The notes: generated by a model from the sequence alone, not told the origin. A DNA stretch of 64,000 bases from Hyphomicrobiales bacterium (GCA_900467685.1 UBQX01000013.1:93415-157414); one strand, 5' to 3'. Numbered from the stretch's first letter, positions 51,701 to 60,678 are shown. Numbers and translations are program-made.

Positions 51701-52867
51701 ATGCTTATCGACCTGACCCCGGACCAGCTGGCGATCGACGCGAACGTCCACCAGCTCTGCGCCGAATTCGACGACCAGTACTGGACCAATTGCGAGCAGT
51801 ACAAGCGCTTCCCGCAGGAATATTATCAGGCCATGGCCAAGAACGGCTGGCTCGGCATCACCATGCCCGAAGACGTCGGCGGCGCCGGCCTCGGCGTGAC
51901 GGAGGCGGCCATTATGATGCATGCCGCGACATCCAGCGGCGGCGGTTATTCGGCGGCTTCCGCCATCCACATCAACCTGTTCGGCCCGCACGCCATTGTC
52001 GTGCACGGCACTGCGGAACAGAAGAAGCGCTGGCTGGAGCCGCTGGTGGCCGGTGAGGAAAAAGCCTGCTTCGGCGTCACCGAACCTGACGCAGGGCTGG
52101 ATACGACCAGCATCAGCACCTTCGCCGAGAAGACGACCGGCGGCTATATCGTCAACGGCCGCAAGATGTGGACCTCGACCGGACAGGTTGCAGACCGTAT
52201 CCTGCTCCTGACTCGCACCACCCGCAAGGAGGATTGCGCCAAGCCGACGCAGGGCATGACGCTTTTCTATACGCGCCTCGACCGCAAGAAGATCGAGGTC
52301 AAGCGTATCCACAAGATGGGCCGCAACGCGGTGGATTCCAACGCCGTCTTCATCGACAACCTCTTCGTACCGGACGAGGACCGTATCGGCGAGGAAGGCA
52401 AGGGCTTCAACTACCTGCTCGACAGCCTTAATCCGGAACGCATTCTTGTCGGCATCGAGGCGATCGGCGTCGGGCGCGATGCACTCGACCGGGCAAGCCG
52501 CTATGCACGGGAAAGGGTCGTCTTCGGCCGGCCCATCGGCCAGAACCAGGGCGTCCAGCATCCGCTGGCCGAGGCATGGACATATCTAGAATCCGCATAC
52601 TGGATGTGCCTGCGCGCCGCCTACCTTTACGATAACAAGAAGTCTTGCGGCGCGGAGGCCAATGCGGCCAAGTTCCTGTCCGCGCGCGCTGCCTTCGATG
52701 CCTGCACCAAAGCGGTGATGGCACATGGCGGGATGGGATATGCGCAGGAGTTCCAGGTCGAACGCCTGTTCCGCGAGTCGATCTTGCCCCGGATTGCGCC
52801 CGTTACTGAACAGTTGATCCTATCATTCATCGCCGAGCGTGTCCTCGACTTGCCGAAATCCTACTGA
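51701..52867 (+). CDS. acyl-CoA dehydrogenase
   Basis: The ATG follows an AGAGG site 10 bases upstream. The 388-residue protein has the acyl-CoA dehydrogenase domains with [15 protein letters not shown] near residue 125, [20 protein letters not shown] near 275 and [19 protein letters not shown] near 345. The end reads [13 protein letters not shown] without the EGT/GGT catalytic motif, so the base must lie elsewhere or the substrate is unusual. It is followed directly by a truncated etfB, so the operon once carried its own electron acceptor. Confidence 0.88.
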   Translation: MLIDLTPDQLAIDANVHQLCAEFDDQYWTNCEQYKRFPQEYYQAMAKNGWLGITMPEDVGGAGLGVTEAAIMMHAATSSGGGYSAASAIHINLFGPHAIVVHGTAEQKKRWLEPLVAGEEKACFGVTEPDAGLDTTSISTFAEKTTGGYIVNGRKMWTSTGQVADRILLLTRTTRKEDCAKPTQGMTLFYTRLDRKKIEVKRIHKMGRNAVDSNAVFIDNLFVPDEDRIGEEGKGFNYLLDSLNPERILVGIEAIGVGRDALDRASRYARERVVFGRPIGQNQGVQHPLAEAWTYLESAYWMCLRAAYLYDNKKSCGAEANAAKFLSARAAFDACTKAVMAHGGMGYAQEFQVERLFRESILPRIAPVTEQLILSFIAERVLDLPKSY

Positions 52868-52884
52868 TTGATGAGAGAAATCCC

Positions 52885-52992
52885 ATGAAGATCCTGCTAT
52901 CGGTGAAGCGGGTTGTTGATTACAACGTGAAGATTCGCGTTAAGTCCGATGGGACGGGCGTTGAGCTTGCGAACGTGAAGATGTCGATGAAG
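52885..52992 (+). pseudogene. etfB: electron-transfer flavoprotein beta subunit, cut off after 36 codons
   Basis: From the ATG at 52885 the protein reads [20 protein letters not shown] and continues to VKMSM, the exact N-terminus of alphaproteobacterial EtfB. At about 52993 the insertion-sequence inverted repeat begins, and the frame ends in the IS at 53023-53025. The remaining 200 or so codons and any etfA are absent from the other side of the element. EtfAB takes electrons from acyl-CoA dehydrogenases; this operon now needs a copy from elsewhere. Confidence 0.9.
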
Positions 52993-54091
52993 ACCTTGTT
53001 GCGTGGATCCGGAATTTTCTGTTAACCGGCGGCTTTTTTGGCCGCAGGATATTTTTGATGCCGCATAAGTTTAACGAAGACCGTCGGCACAAGATATCCA
53101 GGCAGAAATTCAAGGTGACGAATTGGCCAGCGTATAATGAAAGCCTTCGCCGGCGCGGTGATTTGACGGTTTGGATAAGCGATGACGCGCTTTCTCAGTG
53201 GTCAGCACCGCGCCGTACATCGCGACGCGGCCAGGCGAAATATTCGGACATGGCGATTACGATGTGTTTGACCCTGCGCGTTGTTTACGATCAGCCTTGC
53301 GTCAGACCCAGGGGATGATGCGCAGTATCGCGAAGCTGATGGGCGTTGATATTGCTGTGCCGGATTTCTCCACCCTGTCACGGCGAGGCAAGGGGTTGGT
53401 CCTGCCATCGGCGCGGCGGCGGACAGAAAGCTGTGTGCCCGTTCATCTGGTCGTCGACAGTACCGGCCTGAAGGTCTTCGGTGAGGGCGAATGGCTGGAA
53501 AACAAACACAAAGTCAAAGTGAAACGCAAGCGATGGCGCAAGCTGCACCTTGGTCTTGATCTTGTCAGCGGCGAAATCATCTGCTCGGAACTGACCACGG
53601 ATGATGTTGGTGATCCCACGGCCCTGCCATGTCTTCTCGATCAGATTGACAGTTCTGTTACCAGATTTATCGCTGACGGTGCCTATGATGGCGCGCCAAC
53701 CCGCGATCTTCTAGCGGCACGTCTTGGCGAAATCGTCGAGGTCATCATCCCGCCTCCCAGGACGGCAGTTCAAAGCCACCAATCGGCGCACAACCCGACA
53801 GTTCGAGATTGCCACATCACTGAAATTGAAGCCAAGGGCCGCATGGCCTGGCAGAAATCCACCGGCTACAATCAACGCAGCCGGGTCTAAAGCCAGATCG
53901 GCCGATGGAAGATTGTGATCGGGCCAAAACTCAAAGCGCGAGACTTCGGCAATCAGGTGACTGAAGCGAAGATCAGCGGCCGGGCTCTCAACAACATGAC
54001 TGAACTTGGCCGCCCGAAATTCGAGCGCACCGCCTGAATTCCGTCCGGGGAAAGGGGCCCCTCAAGCAAAATCTGGTCTATGCAACAAGCT
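52993..54091 (+). mobile_element. IS5-family element, copy 1 (defective)
   Basis: The 1,099-bp unit is bounded by related ends: ACCTTGTTGCGTGGATC on the left and AGCTTGTTGCATAGACC (minus strand) on the right. It holds one transposase gene, broken by a frameshift and a stop. No matching target duplication is seen at its borders; the left end interrupts etfB. Confidence 0.8.
53058..54037 (+). pseudogene. IS5-family transposase, frameshifted and with internal stop
   Basis: From ATG 53058 the first frame reads MPHKFNEDRRHKISRQKF and runs to about 53290. Compared with the intact copy downstream, one base is missing near 53290, after which a second frame continues with LRQTQGMMRSIAKLMG, the DDE elements DSTGLKVFGEGEW and DGAYDG. 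An in-frame TAA at 53888-53890 replaces a Glu codon after NQRSRV; the last 50 codons follow to the natural stop. The protein would not be active without suppression. Confidence 0.88.
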
Positions 54092-54113
54092 CCATCCAAA
54101 CACGCTCCGAACG

Positions 54114-55212
54114 GCCGTGTTGCATGGATCGGTTTGCGGCTGATATTTGGCGGGACATCGTGTTGAGGGTTTTCCGTACGCCGCACAAGTTCAACTCCGC
54201 CCGCCGACACAAGATTGCTCGGCAGAAACATCGGGTGACGAACTGGGCTGCCTATAACGAGAGCTTGCGGCGACGCGGCGATTTAACCGTCTGGGTCAGT
54301 GAAGACGTGCAGTCTCTCTGGTCGGCATCCCGGCGGAAGTCGCGTGGCGGACAGCCGACATATTCGGATCTGGCGATCACACTATGCCTGACCTTGCGGG
54401 TCGTCTACCGCCTGCCCCTGCGTCAAACCCAGGGCCTGATGCGCAGCGTGGTGGCGCTGATGGGTCTGGATGTTCTGGTTCCTGATTTCTCAACTCTGTC
54501 GCGCCGGAGCAAGGGAATGGCCCTGCCGCCGACGGAGCCTCGCCTGGGGAGTGACGGGCCGATCACTCTGGTTGTCGACAGCACCGGGCTCAAGATCGTT
54601 GGCGCCGGAGAGTGGCTTGAAACAAAGCATTGCGCCAAGTCCAGTCGCAAGCGGTGGAGGAAATTGCATCTCGGACTTGATCTGGTCAGTGGTGAGATCG
54701 TCTGCAGTGAATTGACCACCGATGAGATCGGTGATCCGACGGTCTTGCCGAAGCTTCTCAACCAAATCGACGGCCCCGTTGCCCACTTCATTGCCGATGG
54801 TGCCTATGATGGCGTGCAGACGCGCGACCTTCTGGCCGCCCGATTTGGCGATCATGCAAATGTCGTCATTCCACCGCCAAGGAATGCGGTTGCCAGTCCT
54901 GATGCTGCCACGCATCCCACGGTTCGCGATCGCCATATTGCCGAGATCGCAAAGCGCGGCCGCTTGGCATGGCAGAAATCGACGGGTTACAATCAACGCA
55001 GCCGGGTCGAAACTCAAATGGGCCGGTGGAAGACCGTTATCGGTCCCAAGCAGCATGCGCGAAGCCTGGACAATCAGGTGACCGAAGCTCGTATTGGCGT
55101 TCGTGTGCTCAACCGAATGACCCAACTCGGGCGTCCCATCTTCGAGCGCATCACATGAAATCCCATCTGGGCAGGGGAACTTCCGTCAAAACGCTGATCC
55201 GTGCAACACGGC
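54114..55212 (+). mobile_element. IS5-family element, copy 2
   Basis: The 1,099-bp unit has ends GCCGTGTTGCATGGATC and, on the minus strand, GCCGTGTTGCACGGATC. It starts 22 bases after copy 1. Its length equals that of copy 1, while sequence similarity between them is clear but incomplete, so they are related elements and not a recent tandem duplication. No target duplication is visible. Confidence 0.8.
54124..55158 (+). CDS. IS5-family transposase
   Basis: The open frame of 344 codons covers a whole IS5-type DDE transposase: the N-terminal DUF772-like part with YNESLRRRGDLTVWVSE, the catalytic Asp in VVDSTGLKI, the second in IADGAYDG, and the YNQRSRVETQMGRWK signature containing the catalytic Glu. 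The usual start (ATG-CCG-CAC) reads ACG-CCG-CAC at 54178, so translation would need the ATG at 54124 or GTG/TTG codons at 54160-54165. That gives an N-terminal extension of up to 18 residues. It may still be active. Confidence 0.88.
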   Translation: MDRFAADIWRDIVLRVFRTPHKFNSARRHKIARQKHRVTNWAAYNESLRRRGDLTVWVSEDVQSLWSASRRKSRGGQPTYSDLAITLCLTLRVVYRLPLRQTQGLMRSVVALMGLDVLVPDFSTLSRRSKGMALPPTEPRLGSDGPITLVVDSTGLKIVGAGEWLETKHCAKSSRKRWRKLHLGLDLVSGEIVCSELTTDEIGDPTVLPKLLNQIDGPVAHFIADGAYDGVQTRDLLAARFGDHANVVIPPPRNAVASPDAATHPTVRDRHIAEIAKRGRLAWQKSTGYNQRSRVETQMGRWKTVIGPKQHARSLDNQVTEARIGVRVLNRMTQLGRPIFERIT

Positions 55213-55574
55213 TTCGGCAAAGAGATAATGGCAGCACGGCTGAAGCAGGTGATCGCCTCTCAAGTAGCCGGTGCATTCGAACCGATGTTCTAGGCCGCGT
55301 TCTGCATTCAGATCGCGTCGCGTCCCTGGGGCTGCCAACCGCCTTGGATGTGCTGAGCCGATGGACCAGCGGGTCGGCCGCGGAGGCGGCCTCGCAGGAT
55401 CGCGCAATGCTGCTGCCCTCAAAGATTTCCCCGCCTTCGGCTCCTCGCGAAACAAATTTTTGAAGCCTGCACCATCCTCCGCTTCGCTCCGGCCCTTCAG
55501 GTGCACGACCTGCTCCTCTGGTCCTTTATCGCCTCATCCAAGGGCGATAGGCGCCCAAACGAAGGAGACCCGAT
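55213..55574. other. 362-bp intergenic stretch with leader hairpin, no gene recognised
   Basis: No reading frame here looks coding on either strand. The only structure noted is an inverted repeat TATCGCC/GGCGATA at 55527-55549, 26 bases before the DUF2493 gene, which could fold in the mRNA leader. The stretch may be the decayed end of a backbone gene cut by the IS insertions. Confidence 0.45.
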
Positions 55575-56498
55575 ATGAACGCTTCCAGCTTTCCCAAAGA
55601 GCCGAATTCGGCAACGTCCGCAGCCCTCGACGAAATTTCACTCTATGGCCTGCGCCCTGGCTCCGATGAACCTGACTACCGTCCGCTTCCCGAAGTCCAG
55701 ATGATCGAAAGCTCCATTGCCGGCATGGTTGGCTCCCTCGCTGAAATGCTCTCCGACACCCGCCTTGAGGATGAGCTCGACGAGCTTGCCTGGTCTCTCG
55801 CCAACGTCTTCCACCGTCGCCTCACACAGACCCAACGTTCGCTTGACGAAGCTGAAGGCAAGATCCGCGATCTGCAGGTGACCCAGGATGGCTCCGAAGT
55901 TCGCGATGTGGAGCTTCAGCGCGCAATCCTCCAGGGACAAAGCCTGACTGAACAGCGCAACGCCTACGAAATCATGCGTGATCTTGCCGCCGACCACTAT
56001 CACGTCCTGACGGGCTCGGCCTGGCTTCCTCGCACCGGCTCCAAGGTCAGTCAACGCAACTTGACCGCAACGCTGATCGAAAGCCGGGAGTTCATCTCCA
56101 AAAAGCATCGCGCCGAAAATGAGACCTATTGCCCTGACGGAACTCGCATTGCCTTTGCAGGTGGCGTCGAATGTCAGGATCACCAGGCTATCTGGCGTAT
56201 CCTCGACCTGACGCACGCAAAGTATCCGGACATGATCCTGCTGCATGGCGGTTCTCCGAAAGGCGCCGAACTCATCGCCGCAAAGTGGGCCGAAAGCCGG
56301 AGCGTTACCCAGGTCGTTTTCAAACCCGATTGGAAAGCTCACCAGAAAGCCGCACCGTTCCGTCGCAATGATGCGCTTCTAGCAGCAATGCCGGTGGGTG
56401 TGATTGCATGCACTGGAAATGGCATCACAGATAATCTGGTAGATAAGGCACGCAAGATGGGGATTGTTGTGAAGCGCGTCTTAGAGCCCTCGAAATGA
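55575..56498 (+). CDS. DUF2493 (SLOG-type) domain protein
   Basis: The 307-residue protein has an N-terminal acidic helical region (residues 60-130, with LSDTRLEDELDELAWSLAN) and a C-terminal DUF2493 nucleotide-binding fold (about 195-300): IAFAGGVECQDHQAIW, then MILLHGGSPKGAELIAAKWA. The Gly-rich loop is typical of SLOG/YAcAr-type proteins, proposed to bind nucleotide-like ligands. Such genes are common on rhizobial plasmids, but a function is not established. AAGGAG precedes the ATG. Confidence 0.85.
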   Translation: MNASSFPKEPNSATSAALDEISLYGLRPGSDEPDYRPLPEVQMIESSIAGMVGSLAEMLSDTRLEDELDELAWSLANVFHRRLTQTQRSLDEAEGKIRDLQVTQDGSEVRDVELQRAILQGQSLTEQRNAYEIMRDLAADHYHVLTGSAWLPRTGSKVSQRNLTATLIESREFISKKHRAENETYCPDGTRIAFAGGVECQDHQAIWRILDLTHAKYPDMILLHGGSPKGAELIAAKWAESRSVTQVVFKPDWKAHQKAAPFRRNDALLAAMPVGVIACTGNGITDNLVDKARKMGIVVKRVLEPSK

Positions 56499-56703
56499 GG
56501 GCAAACGATATTGAGGGTAGGGTCCAACCAAAAACGCCGCTCATTACCTGGGGCACCTCGATAACGCTCCCGGAATGGGCAGCTCATCCTTCGTCTAACT
56601 CCGAATTTGGCACAAAAAAGCTGGTCGACTCAGCTAAGCTGAATCGGCGATTCTCTCTAGAGACTATGAGTTTCGGCCTAAACGATCATCTAAATCTCGA
56701 AAA

Positions 56704-56717
56704 TTGTCAGCTGACAA
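56704..56717. promoter_or_regulatory. parS-like centromere site 1
   Basis: TTGTCAGCTGACAA is a perfect 14-bp palindrome 140 bases before repA. The identical palindrome occurs after repB, as expected of RepB-binding parS sites in repABC replicons. Confidence 0.75.
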
Positions 56718-56765
56718 CATTTGCAAGCACCTGAAATAAAACACATATCTACTATGAAGAGACTT

Positions 56766-56781
56766 GTTAACACGCGTTAAC
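56766..56781. promoter_or_regulatory. repeated GTTAAC element upstream of repA
   Basis: GTTAACACGCGTTAAC holds two GTTAAC hexamers in a near-palindrome. A related GTTAACC/GGTTAAC repeat lies after repC at 60679-60697. Confidence 0.4.
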
Positions 56782-56791
56782 CAAAAAGTTC

Positions 56792-56820
56792 TTGACGATT
56801 GGAGCATGATCGTCATCATT
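56792..56820 (+). promoter_or_regulatory. putative repABC promoter with operator dyad
   Basis: TTGACG at 56792-56797 with ATCATT 17 bases later form a possible promoter. TGACGAT (56793-56799) and ATCGTCA (56809-56815) make a perfect inverted repeat over it, a likely RepA/RepB autoregulatory site. Confidence 0.5.
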
Positions 56821-56856
56821 TGCGTTAATTTCAACGAATATCTGGAATTTGCGTGA

Positions 56857-58074
56857 ATGGCGACCAAAGCTGCGATTTCTGAGAATCCGCAAAAGAGCGG
56901 GCGCTTCTCGATCGATGAAACCATCGGGAGGGACTCAGCGGTTTTGAGCGGCCAGCTTCAGGTTCTTTTTGAGAAGCTTTTCTCCCCCACATCAAAGAAA
57001 TCTCTGCGCCGCTTTAGCAGCAGGGAAGCAGCAAGCCTCTTAGGGGTCACGGACAGTTATGTCCGTCATATAGCAACCCAAGAAGATGAAGTAACTTCAG
57101 AAAAATCAGCCACCGGAAAAAGAACCTTCTCTTTGGACGAGGTGAACACAATCCGACAGGTTCTTGGGCGCACCAAACCGGCCTACTTGCCAGGACGCCG
57201 AGAAACGGATCATTTGCAGGTCATTGCCGTTACCAATTTTAAAGGAGGTTCCGGCAAGACAACAACAGCCATCCATCTTGCGCAATACCTTGCCTTGCGG
57301 GGATACCGCGTGCTGGCCCTCGATCTCGACCCACAAGCCTCAATGTCTGCTATGCTGGGATTTCAGCCTGAGTTCGACGTAAATGACAATGAGACACTTT
57401 ACGGCGCTATTAGATATGATGCGAATAGACGCCCAGTAACCGAAATAGTTCGACAGACGTATTTTCCCGGCCTGGATCTTATTCCAGGCAACCTCGAGCT
57501 CCATGAGTTCGAACACGACACACCTAGGGCATTGGCTGCTCGGGATAGCGCAGATACTGATATGTTTTTCATGCGCGTCGGTGCGGCCCTTTTGGACATC
57601 CAGGACGACTATGATGTCGTGGTAATCGACTGCCCTCCAACACTTGGCTTTCTAACTCTTTCTGCACTATGTGCGGCAACATCGGTCTTGATAACTGTCC
57701 ATCCGCAAATGCTCGATGTCGCCTCGATGAACCAATTTTTGTCTATGACGTCTGACCTCCTCAACGTGGTTAAAGGCGCCGGGGGCAATCTGGACTACGA
57801 TTGGATGGGATACCTTATTACAAGATACGAACCCAATGATGGTCCCCAAGCCCAGATCGTAGCGTTTCTGCGAAGTCTTTTCGGCGACCGAGTCCTCACA
57901 TCTATGATGGTCAAATCGACAGCAGTTTCGGATGCTGGCTTATCCAAGCAGACCATATACGAAGCGGGACGAGAGACGATGCATCGGCAAACCTACGATA
58001 GAGCTGTGGAATCGATGGATAACGTCAATTCAGAAGTCGAGGCTTTAATCCGCAAGGCATGGGGCAGATCATGA
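56857..58074 (+). CDS. repA: plasmid partitioning protein RepA (ParA-type ATPase)
   Basis: The 405-residue protein has an N-terminal DNA-binding region with a helix-turn-helix at about 56-72 (REAASLLGVTDSYVRHI) and a ParA ATPase domain with deviant Walker A FKGGSGKTT at residues 128-136, DLDPQASMS as the A' motif and VVIDCPPTLGF as Walker B. Length and layout match RepA of repABC plasmids. It partitions the plasmid with RepB and represses the operon. The gene is visibly more AT-rich and uses rarer codons than the catabolic genes. The repB start overlaps its stop. No good ribosome site is seen before the ATG. Confidence 0.92.
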   Translation: MATKAAISENPQKSGRFSIDETIGRDSAVLSGQLQVLFEKLFSPTSKKSLRRFSSREAASLLGVTDSYVRHIATQEDEVTSEKSATGKRTFSLDEVNTIRQVLGRTKPAYLPGRRETDHLQVIAVTNFKGGSGKTTTAIHLAQYLALRGYRVLALDLDPQASMSAMLGFQPEFDVNDNETLYGAIRYDANRRPVTEIVRQTYFPGLDLIPGNLELHEFEHDTPRALAARDSADTDMFFMRVGAALLDIQDDYDVVVIDCPPTLGFLTLSALCAATSVLITVHPQMLDVASMNQFLSMTSDLLNVVKGAGGNLDYDWMGYLITRYEPNDGPQAQIVAFLRSLFGDRVLTSMMVKSTAVSDAGLSKQTIYEAGRETMHRQTYDRAVESMDNVNSEVEALIRKAWGRS

Positions 58075-59066
58075 AGGGAAGAGACATCCTGAAGGGTATG
58101 GTTGACTCAACGGAACCAACGAAATTGAACGCGCCTACAGGGGTGCCCCCTCATAAACCCGCAGGTGCCGTACGTGCAATGAATCTGTCATTGGGTCGGT
58201 TAAACGAGCAAGCTGCTGTGGCAAGGGAGTTGAGAGAGGCCATCGCGGCTGGTGACAAAGTCATCGATCTTGACCCAGCGCTAATCGATTCTGCTTTCAT
58301 TCAAGATCGAATTCCGCTTGAGAGTGACCCTGATTTCGAGGCACTGGTTGCCTCAGTCCGCGAGAGTGGGCAACAGGTACCGATTCTAGTTAGGCCCCAT
58401 CCCTCTCAAGAAGATCGCTACCAAGCTGCATATGGCCATCGCAGGCTTAGAGCCGCGGCCACCTTAGGGCGTCCGGTCAAGGCAGTTGTGAGAACGCTGT
58501 CCGATGAGGAAGTCATCCTAGCCCAGGGACAAGAAAACGGACCGCGAGTCGATCTGAGTTTCATCGAGCGCGCACTATTTGCCCGAAGAATGGAAACTCA
58601 TGGAATTGAGCGCGGCACCATCGCTGCCGCCCTTACCGTAGATAAGCCTGAGATCTCACGACTATTGCAAGTCGCCGAAGGCGTAGGGCAAGAGCTAATA
58701 TTGTTAATTGGCCCTGCACCGAAGGTTGGACGCCCCCGCTGGCTTGGCTTTGTTGATAGATTGAAGGACTCAGCAACTGCAAAAAGAATCATGGCAGAGG
58801 CCCAGGCGCCTGATTTTAGATCAGCGAATACAAACGATCGATTTAACCGCCTGTGGCGGGTTGCTAAGGAGCCTGCGGAGCAGCGCGGAAAGAAAATCGA
58901 CATTATTCGCACGAAAAAGGGGCTGCAACTCGCTTCGTTTGAGCATGGCCAGCACACCTCTAAAATAGCTCTGACATCCAAAGAGTTTGCTAAATTTTTG
59001 TCGAATCGGATGTCCGATCTTGTCAGGGAATTCGAACGAGAAAGCTCTGAAAAGACAAATAGGTAG
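58071..59066 (+). CDS. repB: plasmid partitioning protein RepB (ParB-type)
   Basis: The ATG at 58071 overlaps the repA stop (ATGA); an ATG at 58059 is possible but less likely. The 331-residue protein starts MKGRDILKGM, has a ParB/Srx nuclease-like domain with IPLESDPDFEALVASVRESG (about 90-110) and AYGHRRLRAAATLGRPV, then a helix-turn-helix region (GIERGTIAAALTVDKPEISR). It binds parS and stimulates RepA. A parS-like palindrome lies 5 bases after its stop. Confidence 0.92.
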   Translation: MKGRDILKGMVDSTEPTKLNAPTGVPPHKPAGAVRAMNLSLGRLNEQAAVARELREAIAAGDKVIDLDPALIDSAFIQDRIPLESDPDFEALVASVRESGQQVPILVRPHPSQEDRYQAAYGHRRLRAAATLGRPVKAVVRTLSDEEVILAQGQENGPRVDLSFIERALFARRMETHGIERGTIAAALTVDKPEISRLLQVAEGVGQELILLIGPAPKVGRPRWLGFVDRLKDSATAKRIMAEAQAPDFRSANTNDRFNRLWRVAKEPAEQRGKKIDIIRTKKGLQLASFEHGQHTSKIALTSKEFAKFLSNRMSDLVREFERESSEKTNR

Positions 59067-59070
59067 TCAG

Positions 59071-59086
59071 ATTGTCAGCTGACAAT
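59071..59086. promoter_or_regulatory. parS-like centromere site 2
   Basis: ATTGTCAGCTGACAAT is a perfect 16-bp palindrome just after repB and contains the same 14 bases as site 1. Confidence 0.75.
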
Positions 59087-59119
59087 TAAGTCAGAAATAG
59101 GAGAAATAGGACACAAAAG

Positions 59120-59169
59120 AAAAAGGCCCCCAAACGTCACCGTCGTGGAAGCCTCTCTCATCTCTAAGC
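59120..59169 (-). ncRNA. antisense counter-transcribed RNA between repB and repC
   Basis: On the minus strand a possible promoter has TTGACT (59199-59204) and GATTCT (59176-59181), 17 bases apart. About 50 bases further, AGGCTTCCA pairs with TGGGGGCCT, partly by G-T pairs, and is followed by five T residues, a factor-independent terminator. Position, size and direction match the small RNA that limits repC expression in repABC replicons and determines incompatibility. Ends are estimated. Confidence 0.7.
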
Positions 59170-59264
59170 AAGTTGAGAATCGCATTTCCCCGAATCACAG
59201 TCAAGAGTCTTTGGCGTCATTTTTGGCGGGTCGGTTTCTTTTGCCTTTTTGAAAGGTGAAGAAA

Positions 59265-60605
59265 ATGCGGGTGGGACATGTGACGACGCCCTTTGGGCGG
59301 CGGCCGGTGACGTATGCCATGTTGAAAGACCAATTGGCAGCCGGCGAAATCGAGGATGGCGCATGCGCCGACAAATGGAAGCTCTATCGTGCGCTCTGTG
59401 AAGCGCGGACAAGGTTGGGCATCACCGATCGCGCTCTCGCCGTGATGAATGCGTTGCTGAGTTTTTATCCGAAGAATGAGCTCTGCGCGGAAGATGGTTT
59501 GATCGTTTTTCCGTCGAATGCACAGCTGTCGCTTCGGTCTCACGGCATGGCCGAACAAACCATCCGCCGACATATCGCGGCGCTTATCGAGGCAGGATTA
59601 CTCAGCCGTCGTGATAGCGCCAACGGCAAGCGGTTCGTCCGACGGAGTAGGGCAGGGGACTTCAACGAGGCTTTCGGGTTCTCGCTCTCACCTCTTCTGG
59701 CCCGCGCTGAAGAGATTGAGCGCCTGGCAGCAGAAGTGGAGGCCGAGCGCATCCATTTGAGCAACATGAGAGAGCGCCTTACGATCTGCCGGCGAGATAT
59801 CGCAAAGCTGGTTACGGCTGCTCTCAATGAAGGTACGCCAGGCGACTGGGAGGCCCCGGTGATCGAGTATCGAGCTATTCTGGCAGCGCTTCCACGCAAG
59901 CCGGACGCCGCTTTGATGACGAAAGCGCTCGAAGAAATGGAGCTTTTACGTCAAAACATCCTCAACCAATTGGAAAGACAGATAAAAACGCAAAATATGA
60001 GCGGCAGTGCCCGTCAAAATGAGCGGCAACAACAGAGTTCAGATCTCGAATCTAGCACTGAATCTGAACCCCGCTTGGAAGGGATGAAGGGCGAAAGTCC
60101 GAACGAAGTCGCTAGCTCTGAATCTGGTTTGAGCCGGGGCGATTTCAAGATCTCGGCCCCGAAGGATGCCGGACACGGACGCGAGATGCGCAAAGCGCCG
60201 CAGAACCTGGCCTTAGCCAATGAGGTGCGGCGAACACGCGCCAAAGCAGCGCCGGATCTGAAGCCATTCCCGCTCGCGATGGTGCTTTCGGCATGCCCAG
60301 AGATAGCCAACTATGGACCAGGCGGCATGATTTCAACCTGGCGAGACCTCATGGTGGCCGCAGTTCTTGTTCGCACCATGCTCAGTGTTTCGCCATCGGC
60401 CTATGAAGAGGCCTGTGCAGCCCTTGGGCCAGAGAATGCCGCGACTGCCATGGCTTGCATTTTGGAACGCGCTAATGTGATCAACTCAGCCGGCGGCTAT
60501 CTCAGGGATCTGACGAGACGCGCTGAACGGGGAGAGTTTTCTCTCGGACCAATGCTGATGGCGCAGATCAGGGCCAATGGCGGTTCTCTCAAAAGGGCAG
60601 GCTAG
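59265..60605 (+). CDS. repC: plasmid replication initiator RepC
   Basis: ATG 59265 is preferred, with AAAGGTG about 6 bases upstream; a GTG at 59256 would add three residues. The 446-residue protein begins MRVGHVTTPFGRRPVTYAML, a RepC hallmark, and has FPSNAQLSLRSHGMAEQTIRRH as a winged-helix DNA-binding segment (quoted in part: LSLRSHGMAEQTIRRH). The C-terminal part has SAGGYLRDLTRRAE. RepC starts replication, and in this family the origin lies within the gene; an AT-richer stretch at about 59950-60110 is the likely place. Codon use is closer to the catabolic genes than that of repA and repB. Confidence 0.92.
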   Translation: MRVGHVTTPFGRRPVTYAMLKDQLAAGEIEDGACADKWKLYRALCEARTRLGITDRALAVMNALLSFYPKNELCAEDGLIVFPSNAQLSLRSHGMAEQTIRRHIAALIEAGLLSRRDSANGKRFVRRSRAGDFNEAFGFSLSPLLARAEEIERLAAEVEAERIHLSNMRERLTICRRDIAKLVTAALNEGTPGDWEAPVIEYRAILAALPRKPDAALMTKALEEMELLRQNILNQLERQIKTQNMSGSARQNERQQQSSDLESSTESEPRLEGMKGESPNEVASSESGLSRGDFKISAPKDAGHGREMRKAPQNLALANEVRRTRAKAAPDLKPFPLAMVLSACPEIANYGPGGMISTWRDLMVAAVLVRTMLSVSPSAYEEACAALGPENAATAMACILERANVINSAGGYLRDLTRRAERGEFSLGPMLMAQIRANGGSLKRAG

Positions 60606-60678
60606 GGCAGCCGCCAGTGCTCCCGCCTATTGGTCGCAGACAGATGTGTTGCGCCGGCGAATTCGATTTAAGCTATGT

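Noticed and set aside
53198..53300. Programmed ribosomal frameshift in IS copy 1
   Set aside because: The related copy 2 encodes the whole transposase in one frame, and copy 1 also has an internal stop at 53888, so decay is the simpler reading.
55186..55506. A minus-strand open frame of 106 codons beside IS copy 2
   Set aside because: It overlaps the inverted repeat of the IS, is Arg/Pro-rich and matches no family.
56495..56734. An open frame overlapping the DUF2493 stop and running across the parS-like site
   Set aside because: Its translation has no recognisable domain and it contains the partition palindrome; it is more likely the regulatory region of repABC.
60110..60120. GCTAGC within repC as a further MarR-type operator
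   Set aside because: It lacks the flanking GTA and TAC and lies inside a coding region of the backbone.
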